Assembly: GCF_947259025.1 (NCBI RefSeq)
Contig: NZ_CAMYKO010000006.1
Coordinates: 62,001-126,000, forward strand
Direction of reading: 5' to 3'
Source of the DNA: an uncultured Methylophaga sp.
GTDB lineage: Bacteria > Pseudomonadota > Gammaproteobacteria > Nitrosococcales > Methylophagaceae
DNA: 64,000 nucleotides
Part shown: positions 10,426 through 19,291 of the stretch, in pieces
How positions within the stretch are numbered: the first letter of the stretch is position 1
Layout of the letters: each line of letters starts with the position of its first letter
Position numbers and translations under genes: made by a program
Notes under the pieces: model-generated
What the model saw: the letters and a program-made list of their open reading frames with translations, nothing else
The model's database searches: none
Told to the model about the DNA's origin: nothing

Positions 10426-11337
10426 ATGCAGGTTATCATTATATCCTCAAACAGTCAGACACATAAGCAATGGCATCTGACCCGCGGCAAGCTGATGTTG
10501 CTGCTCGCGCTGATCGTCAGCCTGGTCAGTGTCAGCAGCTATAGCTTTGCCAACTGGCTCAACAATCCCGCCTCATCACAACTCAATCCAGCCATTCCAG
10601 TAACACAAACCTCATCCAACAGCACCGGTTCTGTCGAAACACAGCAGACTGCTGAGCAGGGTGAATCGGCCACTGAGTTTTATGCACGGCAACTGGGCGG
10701 TTTGCAGGCAGAAACCATTCGCCTGCGTATGTTTAGCGAACGGCTGGCAGAAATCGCCGGTTTTGATACCAGTGCTTTTTCGCTGGATGAACACCCCGGT
10801 CAGGGCGGCATTGAAAAAGACGGCAGCGCGCTGAGCAGTGACGTGCTGGATCTCAGTATTGAACAACTGTCTGAGGAACTGCGTAACCAGCAGGAAGCTT
10901 TGACCGCGCTGGAGCAGTACCTGTTGACCGAGGATACCATCGCCGCCAGCATCCCCACCGGTAAGCCAGTAAAAGACGGATGGGTATCGTCCTTCTATGG
11001 ATACCGCATTGATCCTTTCAATGGGAAGAAGACCTTCCATGAAGGTCTGGACATCGCTGCGCGCAATGGTACCAACGTTCTGTCTGTTGCCGATGGTATT
11101 GTCACCTGGGTCGGCCAGCGTGGCGGTTATGGTGGTCTGGTGGAAGTCGATCACGGTAATGGCTATGTCACCCGTTATGCTCATAATAAGACCATCAAGG
11201 TCAAGAAAGGCGACCGCGTCAATAAGGGAGAGACGCTTGCGCTGATGGGCTCGACCGGACGTTCAACCGGTCCCCACGTGCACTTTGAGGTGCTGCGCGA
11301 CGGCCAGCACGTCAACCCGTACAACTTCATCAAGTAA
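10426..11337 (+). CDS. Membrane-anchored M23 family peptidase
   Basis: A predicted periplasmic LytM/M23 metallopeptidase or amidase activator of 303 residues. One membrane segment (near residues 23-42) is followed by a Ser/Thr-rich linker and a helical region. The C-terminal LytM domain shows YGYRIDPFNGKKTFHEGLDIA near 195-215 and HVHFEVLRDGQHVNPYNFI at the end. The metal-binding positions are the His of FHEGLD (HxxxD), and the HxH of GPHVHFEV, so the domain looks catalytically competent. A member of this family between lpxC and secA is common in this group. AAGGA precedes the ATG at good spacing. Confidence 0.9.
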   Translation: MQVIIISSNSQTHKQWHLTRGKLMLLLALIVSLVSVSSYSFANWLNNPASSQLNPAIPVTQTSSNSTGSVETQQTAEQGESATEFYARQLGGLQAETIRLRMFSERLAEIAGFDTSAFSLDEHPGQGGIEKDGSALSSDVLDLSIEQLSEELRNQQEALTALEQYLLTEDTIAASIPTGKPVKDGWVSSFYGYRIDPFNGKKTFHEGLDIAARNGTNVLSVADGIVTWVGQRGGYGGLVEVDHGNGYVTRYAHNKTIKVKKGDRVNKGETLALMGSTGRSTGPHVHFEVLRDGQHVNPYNFIK

Positions 11338-11352
11338 CATCCCTTGTATTCT

Positions 11353-11415
11353 GCGGAGCCTGCCTCCATCTGGAATTGAATATGCTTCAATCTCCTGACA
11401 GCTCCGCGTTATAAT
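11353..11415 (+). promoter_or_regulatory. Nested inverted repeat and possible -10 box upstream of secA
   Basis: GCGGAGC at 11353-11359 pairs with GCTCCGC at 11401-11407. Inside it, TTGAA (11376-11380) pairs with TTCAA (11386-11390). A perfect -10 hexamer TATAAT follows at 11410-11415, with only a weak -35 match (TTCAAT, 18-nt spacer). There is no secM gene here. The element could terminate or modulate read-through from the peptidase gene, or be part of the secA promoter. Confidence 0.4.
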
Positions 11416-11475
11416 CACGCGTTTGATAATTAACGGTGTTCGCGCCGTAACAACCAACACAGATAAGGCGAAAAG

Positions 11476-14193
11476 ATGGTTAGCAAGTTCTTCAGCAAGA
11501 TATTTGGTAGTCGCAACGAGCGGGTATTGAAAAAGCTCCGCAAGGTGGTTGAACAAATCTCAGCGGTAGAAGCCGATATCGAAAAGCTGGATGACGCCGG
11601 CCTGCAAGCCAAAACCGATGACTTTCGCCAACAGTTGAAAGACGGCAAATCGCTGGATGATATCTTGCCGGAAGCGTTCGCCGTCGTTCGTGAGGCCAGT
11701 AAACGAACGCTGGGTATGCGCCATTTCGATGTGCAGATGATCGGCGGTATGGTGCTTAACGACGGCAGGATTGCCGAGATGAAAACCGGTGAAGGTAAAA
11801 CCCTGGTTGCCACATTGGCTGTTTATCTTAATGCGCTGCCCGGTGAAGGCGTCCACGTCATTACCGTCAACGATTACCTGGCACGCCGTGATGCCGACTG
11901 GATGAGCAAGCTTTACGGCTTTTTAGGGCTGAAAACCGGCGTTATCGTTGGTGGCCTGGGTAGTGAAGAGCGTCGCGCCGCTTATGCCTGTGATATCACT
12001 TACGGCACCAACAACGAGTTCGGTTTCGACTATCTGCGCGACAATATGGCTTTCCGTATTGAAGAGAAAGTGCAGCGTGGCCTCAATTTTGCCGTGATTG
12101 ACGAAGTGGACTCTATCCTTATCGACGAGGCCCGCACGCCGTTAATCATTTCCGGTCCCGCCGAAGACAGCTCGGAGCTGTATCAGCAGATTAATACCTT
12201 GATCCCCAAGCTGGAAAAACAGGAAGGGGATGAAGAAGAAGTCACCAAACCTGGCGACTACACCGTTGATGAAAAAAACAAGCAGGTGCACTTTACCGAA
12301 GCCGGTCATGAAAAGATCGAACAACTGCTGACTGAAGCCGGCATGCTGGACGAAAACGCCAGCCTTTACGATGCCGCCAATATCGGTCTGATGCACCATG
12401 TCACCGCGGCATTACGGGCACATGTCCTGTTCCAGCGCGATGTCGATTATATGGTTCAGGACAACCAGATTGTCATCGTCGATGAATTTACCGGCCGCAG
12501 CATGCCCGGTCGCCGCTGGTCGGAAGGTCTGCACCAGGCGGTGGAAGCCAAAGAAGGCGTCAAGATTCAGAACGAAAACCAGACCCTAGCTTCGATTACT
12601 TTCCAGAACTACTTCCGTCTCTACAACAAGCTCTCCGGTATGACCGGTACGGCTGATACCGAGGCTTTCGAGCTTAACTCGATTTATGGCCTGGAAGTGG
12701 TGGTCATTCCGACTCACAAGGATATGCAGCGTAAGGACGAAGCCGATCGCATTTATCTGACCGGCCAAGAAAAATTCCAGGCCATTCTGGAAGATATCCA
12801 GGACTGTCAGAAAAACGGTCAGCCGGTACTGGTTGGTACTGCCTCGATCGAGAGTTCAGAGTTACTGGCCGGTCTGCTCAAAAAAGCCGGTATCAAGCAT
12901 GAAGTGCTGAACGCCAAGTTCCACGAAAAAGAAGCCCAGATCATTGCCAATGCCGGTCGTCCCGGCGCTGTCACCATTGCCACCAATATGGCCGGTCGTG
13001 GTACTGACATTGTGTTGGGTGGCAGTCTGCAGGCAGAACTGGATGAGCTGCCGGAAAACACGGATGAAGACAGCAAAGAAAAAATCCGCAATGACTGGAT
13101 GAACCGTCATGAAGCAGTACTGGCTGCCGGCGGTTTGCATATTATCGGCACCGAACGGCATGAGTCCCGTCGTATTGATAACCAGCTGCGTGGTCGTTCT
13201 GGTCGTCAGGGTGATCCGGGCTCAACCCGTTTCTATCTGTCGCTGGAAGATAACCTGATGCGGATTTTTGCCTCCGAGCGCATGGCCGGCCTGATGCAGA
13301 AACTGGGCATGGAAGAGGGCGAAGCGATTGAACACCCCTGGGTGACTCGTGCTATTGAAAATGCTCAGCGCAAAGTGGAAGGCCACAACTTTGATATCCG
13401 TAAGCAATTGCTGGAGTTCGACGATGTTGCCAACGATCAGCGGAAAGTGGTCTACGAGCAGCGTAATGAACTGATGGCCGCGGATGACGTGTCGGAAACT
13501 GTGGTTTCCATGCGTGATAATGTGATCAACGACACGATTAGCAATTACATCCCACCCAACAGCATCGACGAGCAGTGGGATATTTCGGGGCTGGAAAATG
13601 CCCTGCGCGAAGAATATGCGCTGGATCTGGATATCAGCGGCTGGCTGGAGAATGATGACAGCCTGCACGAGGAAACCCTGCGTGAGCGCATTGTTGAAGA
13701 AGCAGAAAAAGCCTACCAGGCCAAAGAAGCGTCGGTCGGCGATGAACTGATGCGCCACTTTGAAAAAGCAGTGATGCTGCAGACCCTGGACAGTCAGTGG
13801 AAAGAACACCTCGCACAGATGGATTACCTGCGCACGGGTATTAATCTGCGTGGCTATGCACAGAAAGATCCCAAGCAGGAATACAAGCGCGAATCGTTCA
13901 GCCTGTTTACCACGATGCTGGATAATATTAAGCATGAAGTCATTCGTATCCTGTCGCGGGTACAAATCCGTGACCCGGAAGATGTGGATGCGGTGAATGA
14001 GCAGCGTCGTCAGAGTGACGATGTTGAATATCAGCATGACTCTGCCCAGCAGATGGGACAGGAAGAAGCTGAACCAGAAACACCCCAGGCATCACAGCCC
14101 TATACCCGTGACGGCACCAAGGTCGGTCGTAATGATCCCTGCCCATGTGGTAGCGGCAAGAAATTCAAGCACTGTTGCGGGGTGATTAGTTAA
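11476..14193 (+). CDS. secA: Preprotein translocase ATPase SecA
   Basis: SecA is the motor that drives unfolded preproteins through SecYEG. The 905 residues have nucleotide-binding domain 1 with [13 protein letters not shown] near residue 102 and the [16 protein letters not shown] box near 209. The preprotein cross-linking domain follows, then domain 2 with [14 protein letters not shown] near 506 and [20 protein letters not shown] near 578. The C-terminal zinc finger [13 protein letters not shown] is intact, as needed for SecB binding. Full length matches E. coli SecA (about 901). The stop overlaps the argJ start by 1 nt, which is unusual for secA and implies co-transcription. Confidence 0.99.
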   Translation: MVSKFFSKIFGSRNERVLKKLRKVVEQISAVEADIEKLDDAGLQAKTDDFRQQLKDGKSLDDILPEAFAVVREASKRTLGMRHFDVQMIGGMVLNDGRIAEMKTGEGKTLVATLAVYLNALPGEGVHVITVNDYLARRDADWMSKLYGFLGLKTGVIVGGLGSEERRAAYACDITYGTNNEFGFDYLRDNMAFRIEEKVQRGLNFAVIDEVDSILIDEARTPLIISGPAEDSSELYQQINTLIPKLEKQEGDEEEVTKPGDYTVDEKNKQVHFTEAGHEKIEQLLTEAGMLDENASLYDAANIGLMHHVTAALRAHVLFQRDVDYMVQDNQIVIVDEFTGRSMPGRRWSEGLHQAVEAKEGVKIQNENQTLASITFQNYFRLYNKLSGMTGTADTEAFELNSIYGLEVVVIPTHKDMQRKDEADRIYLTGQEKFQAILEDIQDCQKNGQPVLVGTASIESSELLAGLLKKAGIKHEVLNAKFHEKEAQIIANAGRPGAVTIATNMAGRGTDIVLGGSLQAELDELPENTDEDSKEKIRNDWMNRHEAVLAAGGLHIIGTERHESRRIDNQLRGRSGRQGDPGSTRFYLSLEDNLMRIFASERMAGLMQKLGMEEGEAIEHPWVTRAIENAQRKVEGHNFDIRKQLLEFDDVANDQRKVVYEQRNELMAADDVSETVVSMRDNVINDTISNYIPPNSIDEQWDISGLENALREEYALDLDISGWLENDDSLHEETLRERIVEEAEKAYQAKEASVGDELMRHFEKAVMLQTLDSQWKEHLAQMDYLRTGINLRGYAQKDPKQEYKRESFSLFTTMLDNIKHEVIRILSRVQIRDPEDVDAVNEQRRQSDDVEYQHDSAQQMGQEEAEPETPQASQPYTRDGTKVGRNDPCPCGSGKKFKHCCGVIS

Positions 14194-15419
14194 TGGCAGT
14201 GAACCTGGCTGCACCGTCACCTGACAGTTTATTACCAGTTGCCGGTATTCGTCTGGCTACGGCGAGTGCCGGCATCAAAAAGCCGGGCCGCAAGGATGTG
14301 GTTGTGATCGAAATGACCGAGGGCAGTCATTGTGCCGCGGTCTATACACAAAATGCTTTCTGCGCGGCACCGGTGTTGCTGGCCAAGCAACATCAGCAAA
14401 GCAGCGCCAGCCGTTATCTGTTGATTAATTCCGGTAATGCCAATGCCGGTACCGGTGAAGCCGGTATGCAGGCTGCAAAAGACTGCTGCCAGGCGGTGGC
14501 CGATGCTGCCGGTGTGAATGTCAGTACTGTGCTGCCTTTCTCCACCGGTGTGATTGGTCAGCCGCTGCCGGTGGATAAAATCACCGCCGTGGTGCCCGAA
14601 GCCTGTGCTTCGCTGGCTGAGAATAACTGGTTCAGTGCGGCCCATGCCATTATGACCACTGATACCATCGCCAAGGCCCGTTCGGTGCAATTGGAGCTGG
14701 ATGGCAAAACCGTCACTCTCACCGGTATGTCCAAAGGTTCGGGCATGATCCGCCCGGATATGGCCACGATGCTGGCCTATGTCGCCACCGATGCCGCGGT
14801 CAGTCAGGCAGTATTGACCACCATGCTGCGCAAGGCGATGAGTCAGTCGTTTAACCGTATTACTGTGGATGGTGATACTTCGACCAATGATGCCTGTGTG
14901 TTGATGGCGAGTGGCCAGGCCGGCAACAGCGAAATCAGCAATATTAGCAGCGAAGACGGGGCGCGTTTACTTAACGCACTGACAGATTTGTGCCGCTATC
15001 TGGCGCAGGCGGTGGTGCGTGACGGCGAGGGCGCGACCAAGTTTATTGCAATCAGTGTCAGTGAGGGTGAGAGCCAAGAGGAATGCCGCATGGTGGCTTA
15101 TACCATTGCCCATTCGCCGCTGGTAAAAACGGCGCTGTTTGCCTCTGACCCCAACTGGGGACGGATTCTCGCGGCAGTGGGTCGCAGCGGCATTCATGAA
15201 CTGGATCTTAGCGGTGTCAGTATCTTTCTGGGTGATGTCTGCATTGTTGACCAGGGGCAGCCCGCCGCGAGTTATTCTGAAGCGCAGGGACAGAAGGTGA
15301 TGGACGGAGCTGAAATCGCGATTAAAGTGCAACTGGGCCGGGGTGATGCCGAAGACCAGGTCTGGACCTGTGACTTTTCCTACGATTACGTCAAAATCAA
15401 CGCCGAATACCGTACCTGA
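14193..15419 (+). CDS. argJ: Bifunctional glutamate N-acetyltransferase / ornithine acetyltransferase
   Basis: ArgJ transfers the acetyl group of N-acetylornithine to glutamate and may also make N-acetylglutamate from acetyl-CoA in arginine synthesis. The 408 residues include the autocleavage site: SGMIRPDMATMLAYVATDA near residues 184-202, where the Thr after Ala (ATML) becomes the nucleophile of the beta chain. SFNRITVDGDTSTND near 226 and the SDPNWGRILAAVGRSG stretch near 311 are also family signatures. It is directly coupled to secA. Whether it is mono- or bifunctional cannot be decided from sequence. Confidence 0.97.
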   Translation: MAVNLAAPSPDSLLPVAGIRLATASAGIKKPGRKDVVVIEMTEGSHCAAVYTQNAFCAAPVLLAKQHQQSSASRYLLINSGNANAGTGEAGMQAAKDCCQAVADAAGVNVSTVLPFSTGVIGQPLPVDKITAVVPEACASLAENNWFSAAHAIMTTDTIAKARSVQLELDGKTVTLTGMSKGSGMIRPDMATMLAYVATDAAVSQAVLTTMLRKAMSQSFNRITVDGDTSTNDACVLMASGQAGNSEISNISSEDGARLLNALTDLCRYLAQAVVRDGEGATKFIAISVSEGESQEECRMVAYTIAHSPLVKTALFASDPNWGRILAAVGRSGIHELDLSGVSIFLGDVCIVDQGQPAASYSEAQGQKVMDGAEIAIKVQLGRGDAEDQVWTCDFSYDYVKINAEYRT

Positions 15420-15431
15420 TTCTTTTCAGCG

Positions 15432-16481
15432 ATGAGCGAAGCTAAAATCACCACCATCAGCGATTTCTTTGAGCACAGCGGTCTGTCATTCCGGGTGTTT
15501 GATATGGGACGCCGTGTCAGCAAGATCAGCGAGACTGGATTCGCTGCATTTGAAAACGCCCAACTTCCTTATCCACTGCCTTTTCAGCGCAGTGCCTTAT
15601 TCGGCATTATTTTCTGGCACCCAAAAGCCGACAGCCAGCATTTCGTCTGGTTTTTAAAGTTTCCCCTGGATGAGCAGGGGCTGCTGTTGCAATCAGCCCG
15701 TGACGAATTTCTGGTGATGTTGCTGGAGCGGGTCGGCGAGAGCATGCTGGCCGCGGCAGATGGCAACAAGCTGGAAGGCGCATTAAAAGACAGCCCTTAC
15801 AGCTTTACCCCACGTGAAGACAAAATGGCGGCCTTTAACGCCCACGCAACGTTTGAACTGGACTTGAAAGCATCGCAATATTACCCCGAAGCCCGGGCAT
15901 ATTTTACCGGCAAGTCAGCAAAGGATAGCTGGGACCAACTGGGCATGCAGGGTGTGGCTGATGTCGCAGTGCGTCTGGCAGACTGTGAGGAAACGCCGGC
16001 GCTGGCAGCCAATCTGGCATCAATGCCGCCACAGCCGTTTCATGTGCTTTGTACCTTTCTGGAAAACGCCTCGCCCTCAGCAGCGCTGACAGCACAATTG
16101 CAACACAAGCTGGCTGAACAACTGTCACAGGAGCAGCCTGATGCAGCACGTATCTGTGCCTGTCTGCGGGCCGCCTCCAACAGCCAGGACAGCGCGCTTG
16201 TCGATAATATGGTCAAAAGCGTGCTTGAGCATCCCTGCAGCCGTAATGTCGAGGTGCTGGCAGTGATCGGCGGGCGTTGCTGGACCACGCTCCAACAAAG
16301 CGATATCTGTAAACTGTATGTTGAGCAACTGGCGCACAATGATGCCGGTTACCCTGCTTTCAGTCAGTTGCTGGCAGATTTGGTGTTTGTGCCCGGCATG
16401 CGCGAACCGGTAATGCAGGCGCTGCGTGACCCGCAACGCTCTGACTTATTATCAGAGCATGTCGGCACAATGTTCGGCTAA
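15432..16481 (+). CDS. DUF3549 family protein
   Basis: An uncharacterised cytoplasmic protein of 349 residues that resembles the DUF3549 family found in gammaproteobacteria. It starts with ISDFFEHSGLSFRVFDMGRRV and contains AFENAQLPYPLPFQ and a FWHPKADSQHFVWFLKFPLDEQGLL segment, read here as FWHPKADSQHF plus VWFLKFPLDEQGLL. The C-terminal half is a run of helices rich in Ala and Leu, with no catalytic motif I can recognise. It follows argJ by 12 nt and may be in the same transcript. No function is assigned. Confidence 0.75.
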   Translation: MSEAKITTISDFFEHSGLSFRVFDMGRRVSKISETGFAAFENAQLPYPLPFQRSALFGIIFWHPKADSQHFVWFLKFPLDEQGLLLQSARDEFLVMLLERVGESMLAAADGNKLEGALKDSPYSFTPREDKMAAFNAHATFELDLKASQYYPEARAYFTGKSAKDSWDQLGMQGVADVAVRLADCEETPALAANLASMPPQPFHVLCTFLENASPSAALTAQLQHKLAEQLSQEQPDAARICACLRAASNSQDSALVDNMVKSVLEHPCSRNVEVLAVIGGRCWTTLQQSDICKLYVEQLAHNDAGYPAFSQLLADLVFVPGMREPVMQALRDPQRSDLLSEHVGTMFG

Positions 16482-16483
16482 GT

Positions 16484-17020
16484 TTAACTGAGCTGGGCGG
16501 CCACCCGGCAGCGCCACTCCTGCTCCATCATCACTTCGCGGGTCGTTTCCACCCGATCCAGAAACACCGTTCCCTGCAGATGATCAAACTCATGCTGAAA
16601 TACCCGGGCTAAAAAGCCCTGGTAACGAGTTTCTCTCAATTCTCCATCGCGGTTGTAGAAACGCACCGCTATCTCATCAGCGCGTGGTACCAGACCGCGG
16701 ATGCCGGGCAGGCTCAGACAGCCCTCCCAATCCTTGCTCTGGCCATCAGATACCTCAAGGATAGTGGGGTTGATCACTGCAAAAGGTTCAACATCCGGTG
16801 CATAGGGGTAACGTTCGTTGGGGTGTGAGGACATGATAAAAAACTGCTGGCTGATGCCGACCTGTGGCGCAGCAATGCCCATCCCGCCTTTTTCCATCAC
16901 AAACCCGAACAAGTCATCCAGCTGACGCTGGAAAGCCGGATCAAGAATAGCTTCGACAGGCTTGGCGGGCTGTCGTAACTGGGGATGACCTAACTGGAGA
17001 ATTTCGAATTCGACTGTCAT
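16484..17020 (-). CDS. def: Peptide deformylase
   Basis: A peptide deformylase that removes the formyl group from nascent protein N-termini. The 178 residues carry the three family motifs: GIAAPQVG (motif 1), EGCLSLPG (motif 2, Cys metal ligand) and QHEFDHLQG (motif 3, the two His ligands and catalytic Glu). The ATG at 17020 overlaps the stop of the upstream dioxygenase gene as ATGA, which decides the start over an in-frame codon further upstream. It is not next to fmt here, unlike the classical def-fmt pair, so it could be a second deformylase; I cannot see the rest of the genome. Confidence 0.93.
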   Translation of the reverse strand: MTVEFEILQLGHPQLRQPAKPVEAILDPAFQRQLDDLFGFVMEKGGMGIAAPQVGISQQFFIMSSHPNERYPYAPDVEPFAVINPTILEVSDGQSKDWEGCLSLPGIRGLVPRADEIAVRFYNRDGELRETRYQGFLARVFQHEFDHLQGTVFLDRVETTREVMMEQEWRCRVAAQLS

Positions 17021-17655
17021 AAAGCGGGGGCTTGCAGCGGATCCTTTAAACGGAACCAACCGGCAATACTGTAACGGTCTCGTGAGGCTTTGACTACCTC
17101 GTGCGGGAATTGTTCGCTGAGGAAAATCACAAAGCTGCCGAACTGAGGATTGACGGTTTCAATCACCTCTTCTGAATCCGGCGCATAGATCAAAAGCTGA
17201 CCGCCATCATCATGCTGCCAGTCCGGGTTCAGATACAAAATCGTGGTCAGTACCCGGTTGGCCTGACCTTTAAAGGCATCCATATGCTTTTTATAAAATG
17301 CACCGGGCGGGTAATGGGCATAGTGCGACTCATAATCAAACAGCCCCATGAACAGGCGTCGATTGAGCTGCAAGCGCAAGTCGGCCATTTCCTTGATATA
17401 GGCGGCATCAACCGGATGGCTATCTTTCAGCCAGCGGGTTTGATCGCGGCGTACAGCGCGGTTAAGCTGAAAATCCTTATCACGGCCGATACCGGCATGG
17501 CTGAAATCTTCATCATCAAGTCCGCTGACGCGGCGGTGCAGGGCAGTATTCAGTTCAGCGGGCAACAACTGTGGCAGGATGCAATAGCCCTTATCGGCCA
17601 GGGCATCGGCAATCAGGTCGTAGCTGAACTCAGCAGGCTGGATGAGCGCTTTCAA
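17017..17655 (-). CDS. 2-oxoglutarate/Fe(II) dioxygenase, prolyl-hydroxylase-like
   Basis: A 212-residue non-haem dioxygenase with the PHD2/PPHD-type fold. Predicted iron ligands are H124 and D126 in FYKKHMDAF and H185 in FPHEVV. R194 in SRDRYSIAGWF would bind 2-oxoglutarate. The RRDQTRWL segment (69-76) matches the family's substrate-loop RxDxxxW pattern. Bacterial prolyl hydroxylases of this kind have been shown to act on elongation factor Tu in Pseudomonas, so a translation-related target is plausible but inferred. The start appears to be TTG at 17655, because an in-frame TGA lies directly upstream, with GGAG about 9 nt before it. It overlaps def by 4 nt. Confidence 0.85.
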   Translation of the reverse strand: MKALIQPAEFSYDLIADALADKGYCILPQLLPAELNTALHRRVSGLDDEDFSHAGIGRDKDFQLNRAVRRDQTRWLKDSHPVDAAYIKEMADLRLQLNRRLFMGLFDYESHYAHYPPGAFYKKHMDAFKGQANRVLTTILYLNPDWQHDDGGQLLIYAPDSEEVIETVNPQFGSFVIFLSEQFPHEVVKASRDRYSIAGWFRLKDPLQAPAL

Positions 17656-17988
17656 TCATGGAATCTCCATACAAACTTAAACACCGTTTTTGGCTCGTGT
17701 CGTCTCTTTAAAAACGCGAGGTGCAGGAGTTTGAACGGGATGCTAAAAATAGCATATTTCTCTGATTAAAGAGGCTATTTTTATTTTTTTAGAGCGTAGA
17801 GCTATCCGCAGATTGCACAGATGTTCGCAGATTACCTGCGATTACAGAACAGCATAATGATCAGGGTCAGCAGAGGATTAAAACTATGCTACCTGTGCTA
17901 ATAACAAACCCAGATTGCGCAGCCAATTGTCACACACGAATGGCTTCTCATTAATCAGCGATCATCGGCGAAATCTGCGGAAAAAAGA
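17656..17988. other. Intergenic region with an A/T-rich inverted repeat
   Basis: No gene is seen in this 333-nt gap between two - strand genes. AAAAATAGC and GCTATTTTT flank an inner CTCT/AGAG pair around 17742-17780, followed on the + strand by a T-rich run (about 17778-17790), so a hairpin facing the + strand is possible. Several short ATTGC/AGATT repeats lie between 17805 and 17925. The end nearest 17655 should hold the dioxygenase promoter, but no clear hexamers were found. Confidence 0.4.
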
Positions 17989-19218
17989 TCAACCAAAGAA
18001 CCAGTAAGCCACGGTGATAGCAGCGATAATGCCGGCAAAGTCGGCAGCCAGACCACAGCCCACTGCATGGCGGATATTTTTAATGCCGACCGCGCCGAAA
18101 TACACGGCCAATACATAAAACGTGGTTTCGGTACTGCCTTGCACAATCGATGACAGCTGGCCGGCAAAGGAATCGGCGCCGTGGGCCTGCATGGTATCGA
18201 CCATCATTGCGCGAGCGCCGCTGCCGCTGAAGGGTTTCATTAGCGCGGTGGGCATGGCATCAATAAAGCGATCATCCAGTCCCAGGCTCAACACCAGGCT
18301 GCGCAGACCATCAAACAGCAAATCCAGTGCACCACTGGCACGGAACACACCGATCGCGACCAGCATCGCCACCAGGTAGGGAATAATACGGATCGCAGTT
18401 TCAAACCCTTCCCGGGCACCATCAATAAAGGCATCATAGGCATTGATCTTTTTTATCGCGGCGACGGCAATAAAGACGGCAACCAAAGAGAACAAAATGA
18501 CATTACTGATTAACGCCGACTGCACCAGCATCTGTTCTTGAGAAAGGCTGGCAAAGTAAGCCAAAAGCCCCAGCACCAGCAGGGTAAAGCCACCGAGATA
18601 AGCGAGTACGACGCGATCCAGCAGATTGATCTTCTGCACTGTGGCAACGGTAATCAGCCCAACGAAGGTCGACACATAGGTCGCCAGTAAAATCGGAATA
18701 AAGACATCGGTGGGATTGGCCGCGCCCATCTGGGCCCGGTAGGTAAAAATAGTCACCGGAAACAGCGTCACAGCCGAGGTATTAATGACCAGAAACAGGA
18801 TCTGGGCGTTACTGGCCGTGTCCTTGAAGGGGTTGAGCGTTTGCAGCTCTTTCATCGCCTTGATCCCCAGCGGGGTGGCGGCATTATCCAGACCCAGCGC
18901 GTTGGCCGAGATGTTCATTACCATCGAACCCAGCGCCGGGTGATGGGCCGGGATCTCGGGCATCAATTTGCGAAATAGTGGAGTCAGCCCGCGAGTCAGT
19001 AGTTCGACAAAGCCGCTGCGCTCACCGATTTTCATCACCCCCAGCCATAAAGCCAGAATGCCTGTCAGGCCCAGGGAGATCTCAAAACCGGTCTTGGCCA
19101 GCTCGAACATCGCCTCCATCAACTGGGAAAAGACCTGCTGATCGCCCAGCACCAGCAGCTTGAACAGCGCTACGGCAAAAGCGATCAGAAAAAAGGCAAT
19201 CCAGATGATATTGAGCAT
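17989..19218 (-). CDS. Fused SpmA/SpmB-type nucleoside-recognition membrane protein
   Basis: A 409-residue polytopic membrane protein made of two Gate/nucleoside-recognition domains, corresponding to Bacillus SpmA and SpmB joined in one chain. The first half has a membrane start at residues 1-25 and the typical HPALGSMVMNISANALGLDNAATPLG region, split here into HPALGSMVMNISANALG and LDNAATPLG. The second half contains GAREGFETAIRIIPYLVAML and MKPFSGSGARAMM. In Bacillus these proteins affect spore core dehydration. This organism is Gram-negative and the transported substrate is unknown. About ten hydrophobic segments are visible. Confidence 0.85.
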   Translation of the reverse strand: MLNIIWIAFFLIAFAVALFKLLVLGDQQVFSQLMEAMFELAKTGFEISLGLTGILALWLGVMKIGERSGFVELLTRGLTPLFRKLMPEIPAHHPALGSMVMNISANALGLDNAATPLGIKAMKELQTLNPFKDTASNAQILFLVINTSAVTLFPVTIFTYRAQMGAANPTDVFIPILLATYVSTFVGLITVATVQKINLLDRVVLAYLGGFTLLVLGLLAYFASLSQEQMLVQSALISNVILFSLVAVFIAVAAIKKINAYDAFIDGAREGFETAIRIIPYLVAMLVAIGVFRASGALDLLFDGLRSLVLSLGLDDRFIDAMPTALMKPFSGSGARAMMVDTMQAHGADSFAGQLSSIVQGSTETTFYVLAVYFGAVGIKNIRHAVGCGLAADFAGIIAAITVAYWFFG

Positions 19219-19291
19219 GCGGCTTATTGTGGCATGCCACCCGGGTAAGAGGAAGTCGGCGCAACATCACACTGCGCCGGATTGTTATGTC

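Noticed and set aside
13222-14037. A 271-codon frame antisense to secA
   Set aside because: Shadow of a highly conserved gene, without a ribosome binding site or family motif.
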